A stretch of 64,000 bases of DNA from CAVEFW01 sp963643505 (lineage in GTDB: Bacteria; Actinomycetota; Coriobacteriia; Coriobacteriales; Eggerthellaceae): NCBI GenBank assembly GCA_963643505.1, contig CAVIKF010000005.1:1-64000 (forward strand), read 5' to 3'. Shown here piece after piece: positions 42,023-51,375 of the stretch. The notes beneath the pieces were generated by a model. That model ran no database searches, was not told the origin of the DNA, and saw only the letters and a program-made list of their open reading frames with translations. The number at the start of each line of letters is the position of its first letter. Position 1 is the first letter of the stretch. Position numbers and translations under genes: made by a program.

Positions 42023-43582
42023 ATGTTTAACGCAGATAGCTTGGGCATCAAGGGTGTAGGGGAAGTGCATAGGAACTTGTGCCCTGCCCAGCTGACGGAG
42101 GCCGCCCTGCGTCGCGGTGAGGGCACGCTTAGCAAGACCGGTGCCTTGGTGGTAAAGACCGGCAAATACACGGGTCGTGCCGCCAAGGACAAGTTCATCG
42201 TCGACACGCCGTCTGTGCATGACGATATTGCTTGGGGCAGTGTCAACCAACCCATCTCCCAGGAGATTTTCAACAAGCTTTGGGATCGTGCCCTGGATTT
42301 CCTGAGCGGTCGCGAGGTGTTTGTGTTCGACGGGTTTGCCGGCGCAGACCAAAAATACGCCAAGGGTTTCCGCGTAATCAATGAGTTGGCGAGCCAAAAT
42401 CTCTTTATCCACCAATTGCTTGTTCGTCCTACCGCCGACCAACTTGAGAGTTTCGAGCCCGATTACACCGTCGTGGCGGTTCCGGGTTGCAAGGCCTTGG
42501 GAGCCGAGGACGGGGTCAACAGCGAGGCCGCCATCATGATCGACTACGAGCAGCACAAGGTTGTCATCATGGGCTCCCAATATGCGGGCGAGATCAAAAA
42601 GTCCGTCTTCTCTGTCATGAACTTCATCCTTCCCAAGCAAGGTGTCATGCCTATGCACTGCAGCGCCAACGTGGGCGAGGACGGCGACGCCGCCATCTTC
42701 TTCGGCCTTTCCGGCACGGGCAAGACGACCTTGTCTGCCGATCCGAACCGCACGCTTATCGGCGACGACGAGCACGGTTGGGCAGATGACTCGGTCTTCA
42801 ACTTTGAAGGTGGGTGCTACGCCAAGTGCATCAACCTCTCTCCCGAGGGCGAGCCTGAAATCTACAACGCCATCAAGTTCGGCTCCCTTGTCGAGAACGT
42901 GGTCATGGATCCCGAAACGCGCGAGTTCGACTTCGACGACGATACGCTCGCCGTCAATACGCGCGTCGGCTATCCGGTTGACTATATCCCCAACGCCTCC
43001 ACGACCGGCGTTGCCCCGGTTCCCAAGACCGTGATCTTTTTGACCGCTGATGCCTTTGGCGTCCTGCCTCCGATCTCCAAGTTGTCCATGGATCAGGCCA
43101 TGTACTACTTCGTCTCCGGCTTCACCTCCAAGGTCGCCGGCACCGAGCTTGGCGTCACCGAGCCGGTCCCCACGTTCAGCACCTGCTTCGGCGAGCCGTT
43201 CATGCCTATGGACCCCAGCGTCTACGCCACCATGCTCAAGGAGAAGGCGATGGCTGCCGGCGCCAATGTCTACCTCGTCAACACCGGTTGGAATGGCACA
43301 GGTGAGCGCACCAAGCTCCGCTACACGCGTGCCATGGTCACCGCTGCCTTGACGGGCGAGATTGAAAAGTCCGAGTTCGTCGAGGATCCCTTCTTCGGCG
43401 TCCAAGTCCCCACAAGCATCGAGGGTTGCCCCGACGAGATTCTCATCCCGGTGAACACTTGGGAAGACAAGACCGCTTACGAGGCGTCTGCCAAAAAGCT
43501 TGTCGGCATGTTCCAAGAGAACTTCGCAACCAAGTATCCCCATATGCCCGCCGAGATCGTCGACGCGGGTCCTCGAGGATAA
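42023..43582 (+). CDS. pckA: Phosphoenolpyruvate carboxykinase (ATP)
   Basis: A 519-residue ATP-type PEPCK interconverting oxaloacetate and PEP. The P-loop is FFGLSGTGKTTLSADPNRTLIGDDEHGW in its parts: kinase-1a GLSGTGKT and kinase-2 LIGDDEHGW. Substrate-site residues are in KTGKYTGRAAKDKFIV, HCSANVG and NTGWNGTG. In anaerobes this enzyme often fixes CO2 toward oxaloacetate and makes ATP. The ATG follows GAGAGGAACG. Length is normal. Confidence 0.97.
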   Translation: MFNADSLGIKGVGEVHRNLCPAQLTEAALRRGEGTLSKTGALVVKTGKYTGRAAKDKFIVDTPSVHDDIAWGSVNQPISQEIFNKLWDRALDFLSGREVFVFDGFAGADQKYAKGFRVINELASQNLFIHQLLVRPTADQLESFEPDYTVVAVPGCKALGAEDGVNSEAAIMIDYEQHKVVIMGSQYAGEIKKSVFSVMNFILPKQGVMPMHCSANVGEDGDAAIFFGLSGTGKTTLSADPNRTLIGDDEHGWADDSVFNFEGGCYAKCINLSPEGEPEIYNAIKFGSLVENVVMDPETREFDFDDDTLAVNTRVGYPVDYIPNASTTGVAPVPKTVIFLTADAFGVLPPISKLSMDQAMYYFVSGFTSKVAGTELGVTEPVPTFSTCFGEPFMPMDPSVYATMLKEKAMAAGANVYLVNTGWNGTGERTKLRYTRAMVTAALTGEIEKSEFVEDPFFGVQVPTSIEGCPDEILIPVNTWEDKTAYEASAKKLVGMFQENFATKYPHMPAEIVDAGPRG

Positions 43583-43594
43583 AAACGCGGTTTT

Positions 43595-43624
43595 TTGCGC
43601 AAAGGAAGCCAAAAGCGCTATACT
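43595..43624 (+). promoter_or_regulatory. Promoter of pheST
   Basis: TTGCGC (43595-43600), an 18-base spacer and TATACT (43619-43624). Confidence 0.65.
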
Positions 43625-43639
43625 AACGAGTCATCTGCG

Positions 43640-43932
43640 TTGACGAAGACAGCTTGTCCTTGAACGTCGCTTCAAGAGAGGGTCCCTTGGCTGGAAGGAC
43701 CTAGCGGCAAAGGGCTGGCGTTTCCCTTCCGAGCAGCGAACCTGAAAGCGAGTGCGTGAAGCGCAGGGTGTTATTAGGGTTTGCCGGGCGCCTCCGTTAT
43801 CGGGCCAATGAAGAGGACGGCTGCCGTGTTCGGTGGACGTCAACCAAGGTGGTACCGCGAGAGTCTTTTCTCGTCCTTGGAAGCTTGCGAGCGATCGCGG
43901 GCACCAAGTGACGTGAAGAGGCTCTCTTTTTA
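43640..43932 (+). ncRNA. T-box leader of pheST
   Basis: The T-box AAGGTGGTACCGCG is at 43846-43859. Stem I is marked by CGCTTCA / TGAAGCG (43668-43674 and 43756-43762) with AGAGAG after the 5' strand. A terminator pairs GAGAGTCTTTTC with GAAGAGGCTCTC and ends in T5 (43927-43931). By context it responds to uncharged tRNA-Phe; I could not settle the specifier triplet. Confidence 0.88.
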
Positions 43933-43963
43933 TTGATGAGAGCACGAGAAGAAGAGGTGTCGA

Positions 43964-45046
43964 ATGGCAATTGTTGACGAGGTGACCGAGCTTCGCGAAG
44001 CGACGCTGGCGGCCATCGCAAACGCTGAGACGTCTGCCGCGTTGGAAGAAGTGCGTGTCAGCGTTCTCGGTAAGGCAGGTAGCCTCACCGGTTATCTGAG
44101 GAATATGGGCAAGATCGCCAAGGAGGAGCGCGCCTGGGTCGGCAAGACCGTCAATGAGGTGCGCAACGTCGTGGAGACCGCGCTCGAGCAGCGCCGCGCC
44201 ACCCTCGCATCCAAGGAGCTCGAAGAGTCCATCAGCGCCAACGCGGTGGACATCACACTTCCCGGACGTGCACAACAGATGGGCACGCGCCACCTGATCA
44301 ACGCGATTGCCGACGAGATCTCCGAGATCTTCCTTGGCTTGGGCTACACGGTGAAAACCGGCCCGGAAGTCGAGACCGATTGGTACAACTTCACGGCTTT
44401 GAACGCCCCGGCCGACCACCCCAGCCGCTCCATGCAAGACACGTTCTATGTTCGCGATCTTTCCGGTGACCGATCTGCTGTGCGTGGAGAGAGCGACGTC
44501 CTTTTGCGTACCCAGACCTCCGGTGTCCAGGTACATGTCATGGAGAACCAACAGCCGCCGATCTATATGATTTGCCCCGGCAAGGTGTATCGCCGCGATG
44601 TGGCCGATCCGAGCCACCTTCCCCAATTCACCCAGTGCGAGGGCCTCGTCGTTGACAAGGACATCACCTTCGGCGACCTCAAGGGCACCCTCGACTACTT
44701 TTGCCGCGCAATGTTCGGCGACGAGCGCAAGACCCGTTTCCGCGCCCACTTCTTCCCCTTTACGGAGCCTTCCGCCGAGGCTGATGTAAGTTGTGGCGTT
44801 TGTGGAGGCACGGGCCACCTTGAGAACGGCGAGCGTTGTCGTATGTGCAAGGGCACCGGTTGGATCGAGATTCTCGGTTGCGGCATGGTGGACCCCAACG
44901 TCCTTGAGATGAGCGGCATCGATCCCGAGGTCTATTCCGGCTTTGCGTTCGGCGTGGGCATCGAGCGCGTTGCCTGCTTGAAGTACAACGTTCCTGACCT
45001 GCGTATGCTCCTTGAGGGCGACATGCGCTTCCTGCGTCAGTTCTAG
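43964..45046 (+). CDS. pheS: Phenylalanine-tRNA ligase alpha subunit
   Basis: A 360-residue class II synthetase subunit. It has an N-terminal coiled coil, motif 1 around HLINAIADEISEIFLGLGY, motif 2 ICPGKVYRRDV and motif 3 GFAFGVGIERVACLKY. Between motifs 2 and 3 is an inserted Cys motif CGVCGGTGHLENGERCRMCKG (two CxxC pairs with Gly, zinc-ribbon type), found in several Gram-positive PheS proteins. It pairs with PheT as alpha2beta2. Confidence 0.96.
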   Translation: MAIVDEVTELREATLAAIANAETSAALEEVRVSVLGKAGSLTGYLRNMGKIAKEERAWVGKTVNEVRNVVETALEQRRATLASKELEESISANAVDITLPGRAQQMGTRHLINAIADEISEIFLGLGYTVKTGPEVETDWYNFTALNAPADHPSRSMQDTFYVRDLSGDRSAVRGESDVLLRTQTSGVQVHVMENQQPPIYMICPGKVYRRDVADPSHLPQFTQCEGLVVDKDITFGDLKGTLDYFCRAMFGDERKTRFRAHFFPFTEPSAEADVSCGVCGGTGHLENGERCRMCKGTGWIEILGCGMVDPNVLEMSGIDPEVYSGFAFGVGIERVACLKYNVPDLRMLLEGDMRFLRQF

Positions 45047-45063
45047 AGGAGAGGAGACAGAGC

Positions 45064-47502
45064 ATGTTGGTTTCTTTGAAATGGCTCTCCGATTACGTGA
45101 CGGTGCCGGATGGTTTGCAGGATTTTTGCGACCGCCTCGATTTGACGGGCACGGGTGTCGAGGGCGCCGACAAGGTGGGTGCTGATCTCGACGGCGTCGT
45201 GGTTGGCTATGTCGAGACGTGCGAGGCGCACCCCGACTCAGACCATATGCATGTGGTCACCGTTAATGTGGGCGCTGACGAGCCGATTCAAATCGTTTGC
45301 GGTGCCCCCAACATCGCCGCCGGCATCAAGGTTCCTGTTGCCAGGGTGGGCGCGGTCTTGCCCGGCGATGTCAAGATCAAGAAGGGCAAGTTGCGCGGTG
45401 TTGTCTCCAACGGCATGTGTTGCAGCCAACGCGAGCTCAACCTCGGCACCGACCATGAGGGCATCTGGGTCCTTCCTGAAGATGCGACGGTGGGTATGCC
45501 CATAGCCGACTATCTTGGACTCTCCGATACGGTTTTGGACCTCGAGATCACCCCGAATCGCCCCGATTGCTTGTCCATGCAGGGCATGGCGCGCGAGGTC
45601 GGTGCCATGTATCGCATTCCTGTGACCTATCCTGAGCGCGAGCTCGTCGTCGACGAGACGTTGCCTGATGTCGCAAAGCTTGCGACGGTGGAGATTGAGG
45701 ACGAGGACCGTTGCCCCCGTTACACTGCCCGCGTCATTAAGAACGTCCATGTTGGTCCCAGCCCCGCATGGCTTGCTGAGCGCGTTACCGCGGCTGGCAG
45801 CCGATCCATCAACAACATTGTCGACGTGACGAACTACATCCTGTTCTTGTTGGGCCAACCCCTCCACGCTTTTGACTACGACAAGTTGGTCGGGGATGAC
45901 GGCGTTGCCCATGTCGTCATCCGAGCCGCCAAGGACGGGGAGAAGTTCACCACCCTCGACGAGGTTGATCGAGAGCTCACTTCCGACATGACCGTCATTG
46001 CGACGCCTGAAAAGGCGGTTGCCCTGGCTGGCGTCATGGGCGGTCTTGAATCCGAGGTCACTGAGGGCACCACCACGATCTTGTTGGAGAGCGCCACCTT
46101 CGAACGCGGTCGCACCAGCCGCACCAGCCGCAACCTCGGCCTCATCTCCGAGAGTTCCATGCGCTACGAGCGCGGCGTCGATGACAACACGTGTGGCGAC
46201 TACTCCGCGTTCGCTGCGTCCCTCATGGCCGAGGTGTCCGGTGGCGTTGTGTGTCCCGGAATAATCGACGTCTATCCGAAGGCCACCAAGCCGGTAGAGC
46301 TTAAACTTCGCGTGAAGCGGTGCCAGGGCATGCTTGGTGCCGAGATCCCCGCGGAGGAGATCACCGACATCCTCGAGCGCCTCGGCTGCATCGTGACCGC
46401 CGATGAGGATGCCTCCGTTCTCGACGTCATCGCTCCGACGTTCCGTCCCGACCTCGAACGCGAAATCGACCTGTACGAGGAGGTCTTGCGTCTATACGGC
46501 ATGGACCGTATCACCCCGACGCTTCCTGGCGGACGCGGTCGTTTAGGTGTTCGCAGCGCCGCCCAGCGCATGATGGATACGGTCAACAACACCATGCGTG
46601 CCTGCGGCCTCAACGAGACCATGACCTACTCCTTCGCTACCCCGAGCGATATCGACAAGTTGCGCCTCCCCAAGGACGGTCTCGGCATCCCCGTCGAGTT
46701 GCTCAACCCGCTCAATGCAGACCAGTCCGTGATGCGCCAAAGTATCATCCCGGGTCTGTTGCGCAGCGTCGCCTATAACCAGAGTCGCGGCGTGAAGAAC
46801 GTGCAACTCTACGAGACCGGCGTAGTCTTCTATGCCCACGAGGGCCAAAAGAGTCCGAAGGAGCGTCAAAAGCTGGCAGGCGTTTTGGCGGGAGCTATGG
46901 GAGACCCCGCATGGAACAACGCCCCGGATGCGTTCGACTTCTTCGACGGAAAGGGTATCGTTGAGAGCCTTGCCCGCGAACTCGCCATCCCGAAGCTGCG
47001 TTTCAAGGCCGCCGACGAGGAGAGCGCGCCGCAATTGCAACCCGGTCGTGGCGCCATCGTTCTCTCTGGTGGTGCGACGCTTGGTTGGGTGGGCGAGATT
47101 CACCCGCTTGCTGCAGCTGAGTTCGAGGCTACATCGCCGATCGTCGCCTTCGAAATCGATATCGACGCACTGTTGAAGTGCGCCCAGGATTGCCGACCCT
47201 ATGTGGACGTGCCGCAATTCCCCGCGGTCACCGTTGACCAGGCTTTCGTCGTCTCCGAGGACGTTACCCACGAGCGCATGGTCCAATGCATCACCTCCGC
47301 GGGTGGCAAGTTGCTTGAGAGTGTCGAGTTGTTCGATGTGTATCGCGACGAGCAGCGCGTGGGCGCAGGCAAGAAGTCCATGGCCTACAAGCTCGTGTAT
47401 CGTGCGGCTGACCGTACGCTTACCAGCGTTGAGGTGGAGAAGACCCACGCCAAGGTCGTCATGAAGGCGTCCAAGGCGACAGGTGCTGAGGTCCGCGGCT
47501 AG
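45064..47502 (+). CDS. pheT: Phenylalanine-tRNA ligase beta subunit
   Basis: An 812-residue beta subunit. It shows the N-terminal tRNA-binding domain (EAHPDSDHMHVV, VCGAPNIAAG), the B3/B4 editing domain, B5 (EITDILERLGC), the catalytic-like core (MTYSFATPSDIDKL) and a C-terminal ferredoxin-fold anticodon-binding domain (FPAVTVDQAFVV). The start is 17 bp after pheS with GGAGAGGAGACAG upstream. Length is normal. Confidence 0.97.
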   Translation: MLVSLKWLSDYVTVPDGLQDFCDRLDLTGTGVEGADKVGADLDGVVVGYVETCEAHPDSDHMHVVTVNVGADEPIQIVCGAPNIAAGIKVPVARVGAVLPGDVKIKKGKLRGVVSNGMCCSQRELNLGTDHEGIWVLPEDATVGMPIADYLGLSDTVLDLEITPNRPDCLSMQGMAREVGAMYRIPVTYPERELVVDETLPDVAKLATVEIEDEDRCPRYTARVIKNVHVGPSPAWLAERVTAAGSRSINNIVDVTNYILFLLGQPLHAFDYDKLVGDDGVAHVVIRAAKDGEKFTTLDEVDRELTSDMTVIATPEKAVALAGVMGGLESEVTEGTTTILLESATFERGRTSRTSRNLGLISESSMRYERGVDDNTCGDYSAFAASLMAEVSGGVVCPGIIDVYPKATKPVELKLRVKRCQGMLGAEIPAEEITDILERLGCIVTADEDASVLDVIAPTFRPDLEREIDLYEEVLRLYGMDRITPTLPGGRGRLGVRSAAQRMMDTVNNTMRACGLNETMTYSFATPSDIDKLRLPKDGLGIPVELLNPLNADQSVMRQSIIPGLLRSVAYNQSRGVKNVQLYETGVVFYAHEGQKSPKERQKLAGVLAGAMGDPAWNNAPDAFDFFDGKGIVESLARELAIPKLRFKAADEESAPQLQPGRGAIVLSGGATLGWVGEIHPLAAAEFEATSPIVAFEIDIDALLKCAQDCRPYVDVPQFPAVTVDQAFVVSEDVTHERMVQCITSAGGKLLESVELFDVYRDEQRVGAGKKSMAYKLVYRAADRTLTSVEVEKTHAKVVMKASKATGAEVRG

Positions 47503-47616
47503 AGGTCGTCCGCGGGTGGCGCCTGTCTGAGGTCAGAGGTCGTCCGCGGGTGACGCCTTTCCGTGGTCCGGCGCCTTTTGCGGGTGACGCCTTTCCGTGG
47601 TCCGACGCCTTTTGCG
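47501..47616 (+). repeat. Nested 34/35-bp tandem duplications at the pheT stop codon
   Basis: A 24-bp unit beginning AGAGGTCGTCCGCGGGTG starts inside the stop codon at 47501 and recurs at 47535. A second 34-bp unit beginning GGGTGACGCCTTTCCGTGG lies at 47548-47581 and 47583-47616 with one mismatch. Confidence 0.95.
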
Positions 47617-47645
47617 GGTGGCGCCCTCCCATTTACCCTCCTTAA

Positions 47646-47671
47646 GGGTCGTCTTCGGACGGCCCTTTTTT
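47646..47671 (+). terminator. pheST terminator
   Basis: GGGTCGTC-TTCG-GACGGCCC with a stable tetraloop, followed by T6. Confidence 0.92.
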
Positions 47672-47702
47672 GTGCGATCAATGCGAAATAGCGAAAAAAA
47701 AT

Positions 47703-47731
47703 AGAACAAATGTTCTGTTATTTGATATACT
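47703..47731 (+). promoter_or_regulatory. LexA-type SOS box over a promoter
   Basis: AGAAC-AAAT-GTTCT (47703-47716; core GAAC-N4-GTTC, the Gram-positive LexA consensus) lies where the -35 box should be, 17 bases before TATACT (47726-47731). Confidence 0.7.
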
Positions 47732-47807
47732 GTCATCCAAGCAAAGGGTAAAGGATGGGACACGGCCTCCATTGTCGATGTTTTGTCCGCAGGAGATGGG
47801 AGTGAAG

Positions 47808-48452
47808 ATGTTGACGTATGAGCAATTACCGACCGTGCAGGAGATGTTGAAAACGTGCAGCCATGAGAGGATGGCGGATATCCTTGCCTGTCGCTATGTC
47901 GCCGCAGGGGGAAGGCGACGTGAGCGCGTGCGCACCCATTACGTGGAAATGATGGAGCGCATGTGCGAGACCGCGGTAGCAAACCAGTCGGGAATCGTGC
48001 TCGTTCCCCGTGTCCGTTTTTCCTTCGGTCCCACCTTCTCCATCTCGCGGATGGTTACCGCGGTGTGTGTTGACGTGAACAACCACGGAGGTCGTTTGGG
48101 GGATATCGGCATCGCGCCCTGGGAGCAAGTCTTGTCATATCGTGTGTGGACGGGAACCGATGCGTGCCTTCGCGACCGTTACGACCTTGTCGCTGATGCC
48201 TGTTGGCACATGGCTCATGCGGGGACAACCGCGCGGGAGGCGCGTTCGAGGGCGGCGCTACATCCGGGGGAAAGGATCGGATCGAGCCTGTTTGGACAAG
48301 GCAATAAGGTGGGTTGTCTCGAGGGGCGCGACATTGTCGACGATGAGTATCGAGAGGTCTTGAACGAGCTGATTGCGGGTTGGAACGCGGATGCCGATGT
48401 CGCCTTCTATGCGGAGACGTTGGCCATGAGGCGGTGCATACACGCTGCGTGA
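47808..48452 (+). CDS. Unknown protein behind a LexA-type box
   Basis: A 214-residue soluble protein that I do not recognise with certainty. Segments are LTYEQLPTVQEMLKTCSHERMAD at the N-terminus, GGRRRERVRTHYVEMMERMC, RFSFGPTFSISRMVTAVCVDVNN, LGDIGIAPWEQVLSYRVW and YREVLNELIAGWNADADVAFYAE; it may be a DUF6557-like protein. The start at 47808 follows GGGAG by five bases. The LexA-type box at 47703 suggests induction by DNA damage. It is a single gene between the pheST terminator and convergent coaE. Confidence 0.75.
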   Translation: MLTYEQLPTVQEMLKTCSHERMADILACRYVAAGGRRRERVRTHYVEMMERMCETAVANQSGIVLVPRVRFSFGPTFSISRMVTAVCVDVNNHGGRLGDIGIAPWEQVLSYRVWTGTDACLRDRYDLVADACWHMAHAGTTAREARSRAALHPGERIGSSLFGQGNKVGCLEGRDIVDDEYREVLNELIAGWNADADVAFYAETLAMRRCIHAA

Positions 48453-48500
48453 CGAGTCGTGAGCGCAAAATAAATCGCGGGTGCAAAAAGCCGCGGGCAT

Positions 48501-48526
48501 AAAAAGAGGGGGAGTATCTCCCCCTC
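48501..48526 (-). terminator. Terminator of coaE
   Basis: Perfect 9-bp stem GAGGGGGAG / CTCCCCCTC with a 3-base loop; on the minus strand it is followed by T5. Confidence 0.88.
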
Positions 48527-48540
48527 CGAGGTGCGCATCT

Positions 48541-48572
48541 TGTATGGGATGGACTATGTATGGGATGGACTA
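48541..48572. repeat. 16-bp exact tandem duplication across the coaE stop codon
   Basis: TGTATGGGATGGACTA at 48541-48556 and 48557-48572; the unit contains the minus-strand stop codon. Confidence 0.93.
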
Positions 48573-49196
48573 GTCGAAGGTGACCATGAGGTTGTTGTCG
48601 TCGCGGTACTTGTTCCACCAAGCAATCATCTCGTTGGCAAGCTCTTCCTCGGTCCCCTCGTTGTTGAACACGATGTCAGCGGCCTCGATACGATCCGCGT
48701 CGGTGATCTGTTGGGCGATGCGGCGACGGACGTCGTCTTCCTTCCAACCGGAGGCGACGGCGCGTTTGATGCGGACATCGATAGGGGCGATGATGGCGAT
48801 GACGACGTCAGCGGAATAGGCGAGAGAGGCGTCACGACGCTTGAACACGGAGTGCTCGACGAGGCAAGCCCGGTGGCCCATCTTCTCAAGGCGGTAGAGC
48901 TCGTCATAGTACGCCTCTTCGATGCGGGGCATGCTGATGCGGTTGAGTTTGCGGGTCGAATCGGGGTTGGCGAATGCCTTCTCAGCAAGCTTGGAGCGAA
49001 CGACCTCGCCATCCTCGCCAAGGATATCCTCGCCGAAAGCGGCAACCATCTCTTCCTTGACGGTGTCCCACTTCAAAACCTCGTGACCTGTCTCGTCGAG
49101 GTCGATGACCGGAAGCCCGCGGCTTGCAAGCGCTTTCGTTGCGGTAGACTTGCCGGCACCCATACCGCCGATGATAAAGATCTTTTTGATGCTCAT
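48570..49196 (-). CDS. coaE: Dephospho-CoA kinase
   Basis: A 208-residue kinase for the last step of CoA synthesis. P-loop GGMGAGKST near residue 10, then LPVIDLDETGHEVL with the catalytic Asp, and RRIAQQITDADRIEAADIVFNNEGTEEEL in the C-terminal lid and adenine region. The start is at 49196 behind GGAGG. The protein matches the family in length. Confidence 0.9.
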   Translation of the reverse strand: MSIKKIFIIGGMGAGKSTATKALASRGLPVIDLDETGHEVLKWDTVKEEMVAAFGEDILGEDGEVVRSKLAEKAFANPDSTRKLNRISMPRIEEAYYDELYRLEKMGHRACLVEHSVFKRRDASLAYSADVVIAIIAPIDVRIKRAVASGWKEDDVRRRIAQQITDADRIEAADIVFNNEGTEEELANEMIAWWNKYRDDNNLMVTFD

Positions 49197-49364
49197 AGGG
49201 ACCTCCGAATAGTGGGGCTCGTACACGGTTCTATGATACAGGTTTTTCGCGATTTCACGAGGGTATATCTTTTTGCTGACGGCAAACGATTGGTTGCTGT
49301 TTACTTCCACATAAGCGGTCAGCCCTGTCGCCCCAGACGTCGTTTTGCCACGTTGGGGGAATGG

Positions 49365-50285
49365 CTATTCGCCGAGTTCCCTAAACAGAGGAAAAGCGTT
49401 TGAGAGCTCATTTAAGAAGAGACGTTCTGAGTCGAATATGCGATGCTTCCGTGGGTACACCACATACAGGTCGACAGGCATCTCCTTGTTGGTAAATGGT
49501 ATGGCGACTAACTCACCGCCGCGGATATAGGGCGAATGATAGATGGAGAGACGCGGTCTGAGCGACACGGCATCGCGCATGATACTGACTGCGGCCATTA
49601 GGGCCGATTCATGAAATTCCAAAGGTGATAGGTTCAAGCCAGTATCGATTAGCTTTTTTGCGTAAGGGAATTTTACAGGATTTTGGTAAAGAAGAATTTG
49701 CTGATCGGCCAAATCCTCCAGCGAAAGAGAATTCTTTTTCGCAAGTGGGTTAGAGGAATTTGCAATCACGACGAATTGGTCCTGTTGGATGAGCGCCATC
49801 GACATTCCTATGGCCTCTGCGTGCTTGTTTGTCTCTTCCACGTGCTCAGGAATTTTGTACTGGATACCGATGCGCCCGTTTATGTGAGATGTGGCGGCGC
49901 CTGGTTCATGCTGGAAACGAATGGTGATTTTGAGTTCGGGATTGACCTTTTGGATGTTTTTGATTGCAGATACGATGTTGTAGGACGGAGCTGTACCTGT
50001 CAAGGTTATCTCAACGGGTTGGTTCGAAGATTGAACTTTTGCGAACGTCTTCCACCTCTCGTAGGACTCTAAGATGACCGTAGCGTCGTTTAAAATGTTG
50101 AGGCCAAGCGTAGTTGGTCGAATGCCTTGTGGTGTTCGTTCGATGACGGGATAGCCGAGTTCGTTTTCTATGTTTTTAATTGCAGCGGAGACTGTTGGCT
50201 GGGTGCAGAAAAGTTTAGCAGCGGCTTTGTTCATAGACTTGCACTCAACTACAGCCTTCAAGATGCTCAGATGGTCGAATTGCAT
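49365..50285 (-). CDS. LysR-family transcriptional regulator
   Basis: A 306-residue regulator. The N-terminal helix-turn-helix reads SMNKAAAKLFCTQPTVSAAIKNIENELGYPVIERTPQGI in pieces, followed by a linker helix and a periplasmic-binding-like effector domain. It is divergent from the NTF2-like gene at 50542 across 256 bp, the classic layout for a regulator of the neighbouring catabolic genes. Its base composition is more AT-rich than most of the window, a possible sign of transfer. Confidence 0.9.
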   Translation of the reverse strand: MQFDHLSILKAVVECKSMNKAAAKLFCTQPTVSAAIKNIENELGYPVIERTPQGIRPTTLGLNILNDATVILESYERWKTFAKVQSSNQPVEITLTGTAPSYNIVSAIKNIQKVNPELKITIRFQHEPGAATSHINGRIGIQYKIPEHVEETNKHAEAIGMSMALIQQDQFVVIANSSNPLAKKNSLSLEDLADQQILLYQNPVKFPYAKKLIDTGLNLSPLEFHESALMAAVSIMRDAVSLRPRLSIYHSPYIRGGELVAIPFTNKEMPVDLYVVYPRKHRIFDSERLFLNELSNAFPLFRELGE

Positions 50286-50541
50286 AAACTACCTGCCTTC
50301 TATTTACATGAAGACAACCTCCCTGTAACGAGAGTAACGGGAGGCAACCCCTATTCCCTAGCTTGATGCTAGTATAAAAACAGAAGTCTCGTTCGAATCT
50401 ATAAAAAAATCCTATTACCTATAATCCAAAACTGCTCACTATACTGAAGCCAGTGTTTATGCTGTCCATGAAAACCAGCATAAAAGTAACCGACTAGCGA
50501 AGCGAATGTTCGCGTGAGTAGCTGGTGAGGAGGTTTTGATT
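50286..50541. promoter_or_regulatory. Divergent promoter region of the LysR/NTF2 cluster
   Basis: AT-rich. TATAAT lies at 50420-50425 and TATACT at 50440-50445. A perfect inverted repeat TTTATGCTG-N11-CAGCATAAA (50456-50484) sits just downstream of the second -10 box, in the leader of the plus-strand genes; it could be an operator or an mRNA hairpin. No -35 box is convincing. Confidence 0.6.
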
Positions 50542-51204
50542 ATGGAAGTTGCGGCAGATGAGTTTTCTGTCTTCCAAAAGACAACAGATATCACCGAAAT
50601 TCAGATGATTTTCGGGCGTTATGCGACTTTGATGGATCAAATGGACGCTATGGGGATCTACGAAGAGCTTTTTGCTAAGAACAATCCGAAAGTAAGCGTC
50701 GAATATACTTGCAACGGCCGTTACAACGGCCCCGAGCATGTAAAGATTTTTTTCGAGGATTTTCATGCCAAACTGAACGACCTTTCCGACAAGAGAGGCT
50801 GGCTTGACTTCACTGACGGGGTGACCCCCCACATCGTTATTTCTGAGGACGGTACCAAGGCGTGTGCGAGTTGGATGCTTTTCGGCCCGAAGGCTAAAAT
50901 CGCAAGTCCGTATGGAGCGCTCGAGCGTGAGTTGACGGCATTTTGGTACGGCGGAAAGATGTATTGGGAACTCGTCAAGGAAAACGGTCGCTGGAAGATT
51001 CTCCACTTCCAGCAGGCAACGTATCTGAGTTCTCCGTACGACCAGGGTTGGGTTAAGCAAGCTGAGTGTTGGCGCGAGACGCCGATTTGGCACACCCTTC
51101 CCGACGAGGAGCAGCGTTTCTACGTATACAACCCCAATCGGGTGTATGTGAAGGGAGGTCCATTCCAGATGGGCCCGTTCGTTCCCGATGAGGTCGATTT
51201 TTAG
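50542..51204 (+). CDS. NTF2/SnoaL-like protein, paralog 1
   Basis: A 220-residue protein of the NTF2-like (SnoaL-like) fold. It shows TTDITEIQMIFGRYATLMDQMDAMGIYEELFA at the N-terminus in the pattern I-x2-I-Q-x6-Y-x4-D, a central beta region ending GRWKILHFQ, and a C-terminal extension with YVYNPNRVYVKGGPFQMGP. NTF2-like enzymes include dehydratases, isomerases and hydrolases (bile-acid dehydratase BaiE is one), but the reaction here is unknown. It heads a cluster of three paralogs. GAGGAGG precedes the start at 50542. Confidence 0.82.
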   Translation: MEVAADEFSVFQKTTDITEIQMIFGRYATLMDQMDAMGIYEELFAKNNPKVSVEYTCNGRYNGPEHVKIFFEDFHAKLNDLSDKRGWLDFTDGVTPHIVISEDGTKACASWMLFGPKAKIASPYGALERELTAFWYGGKMYWELVKENGRWKILHFQQATYLSSPYDQGWVKQAECWRETPIWHTLPDEEQRFYVYNPNRVYVKGGPFQMGPFVPDEVDF

Positions 51205-51247
51205 TTATAGCTCAAACTCCCTCCAACAATGTCTCTTTGGCTTAGTG

Positions 51248-51284
51248 CCCCAGGTCGTGTTTTCTTACCCGATCTGGGGTTTTC
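51248..51284 (+). terminator. Terminator after paralog 1
   Basis: CCCCAGGTCG / CGATCTGGGG stem (one G-T pair), 12-base loop, followed by TTTTC. Confidence 0.78.
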
Positions 51285-51346
51285 TACGTTTTATCCGCGC
51301 TGGCTCAAAGAGATCTCTATATCCCAAAGCAATCACATTGAGCCTA

Positions 51347-51375
51347 TTGCAGGCCTTCTGAGTCTAAACTTATAT
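51347..51375 (+). promoter_or_regulatory. Promoter before paralog 2
   Basis: TTGCAG (51347-51352), a 17-base spacer and TTATAT (51370-51375), 89 bp before the start codon. The bases between the terminator and this box hold no gene. Confidence 0.55.
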
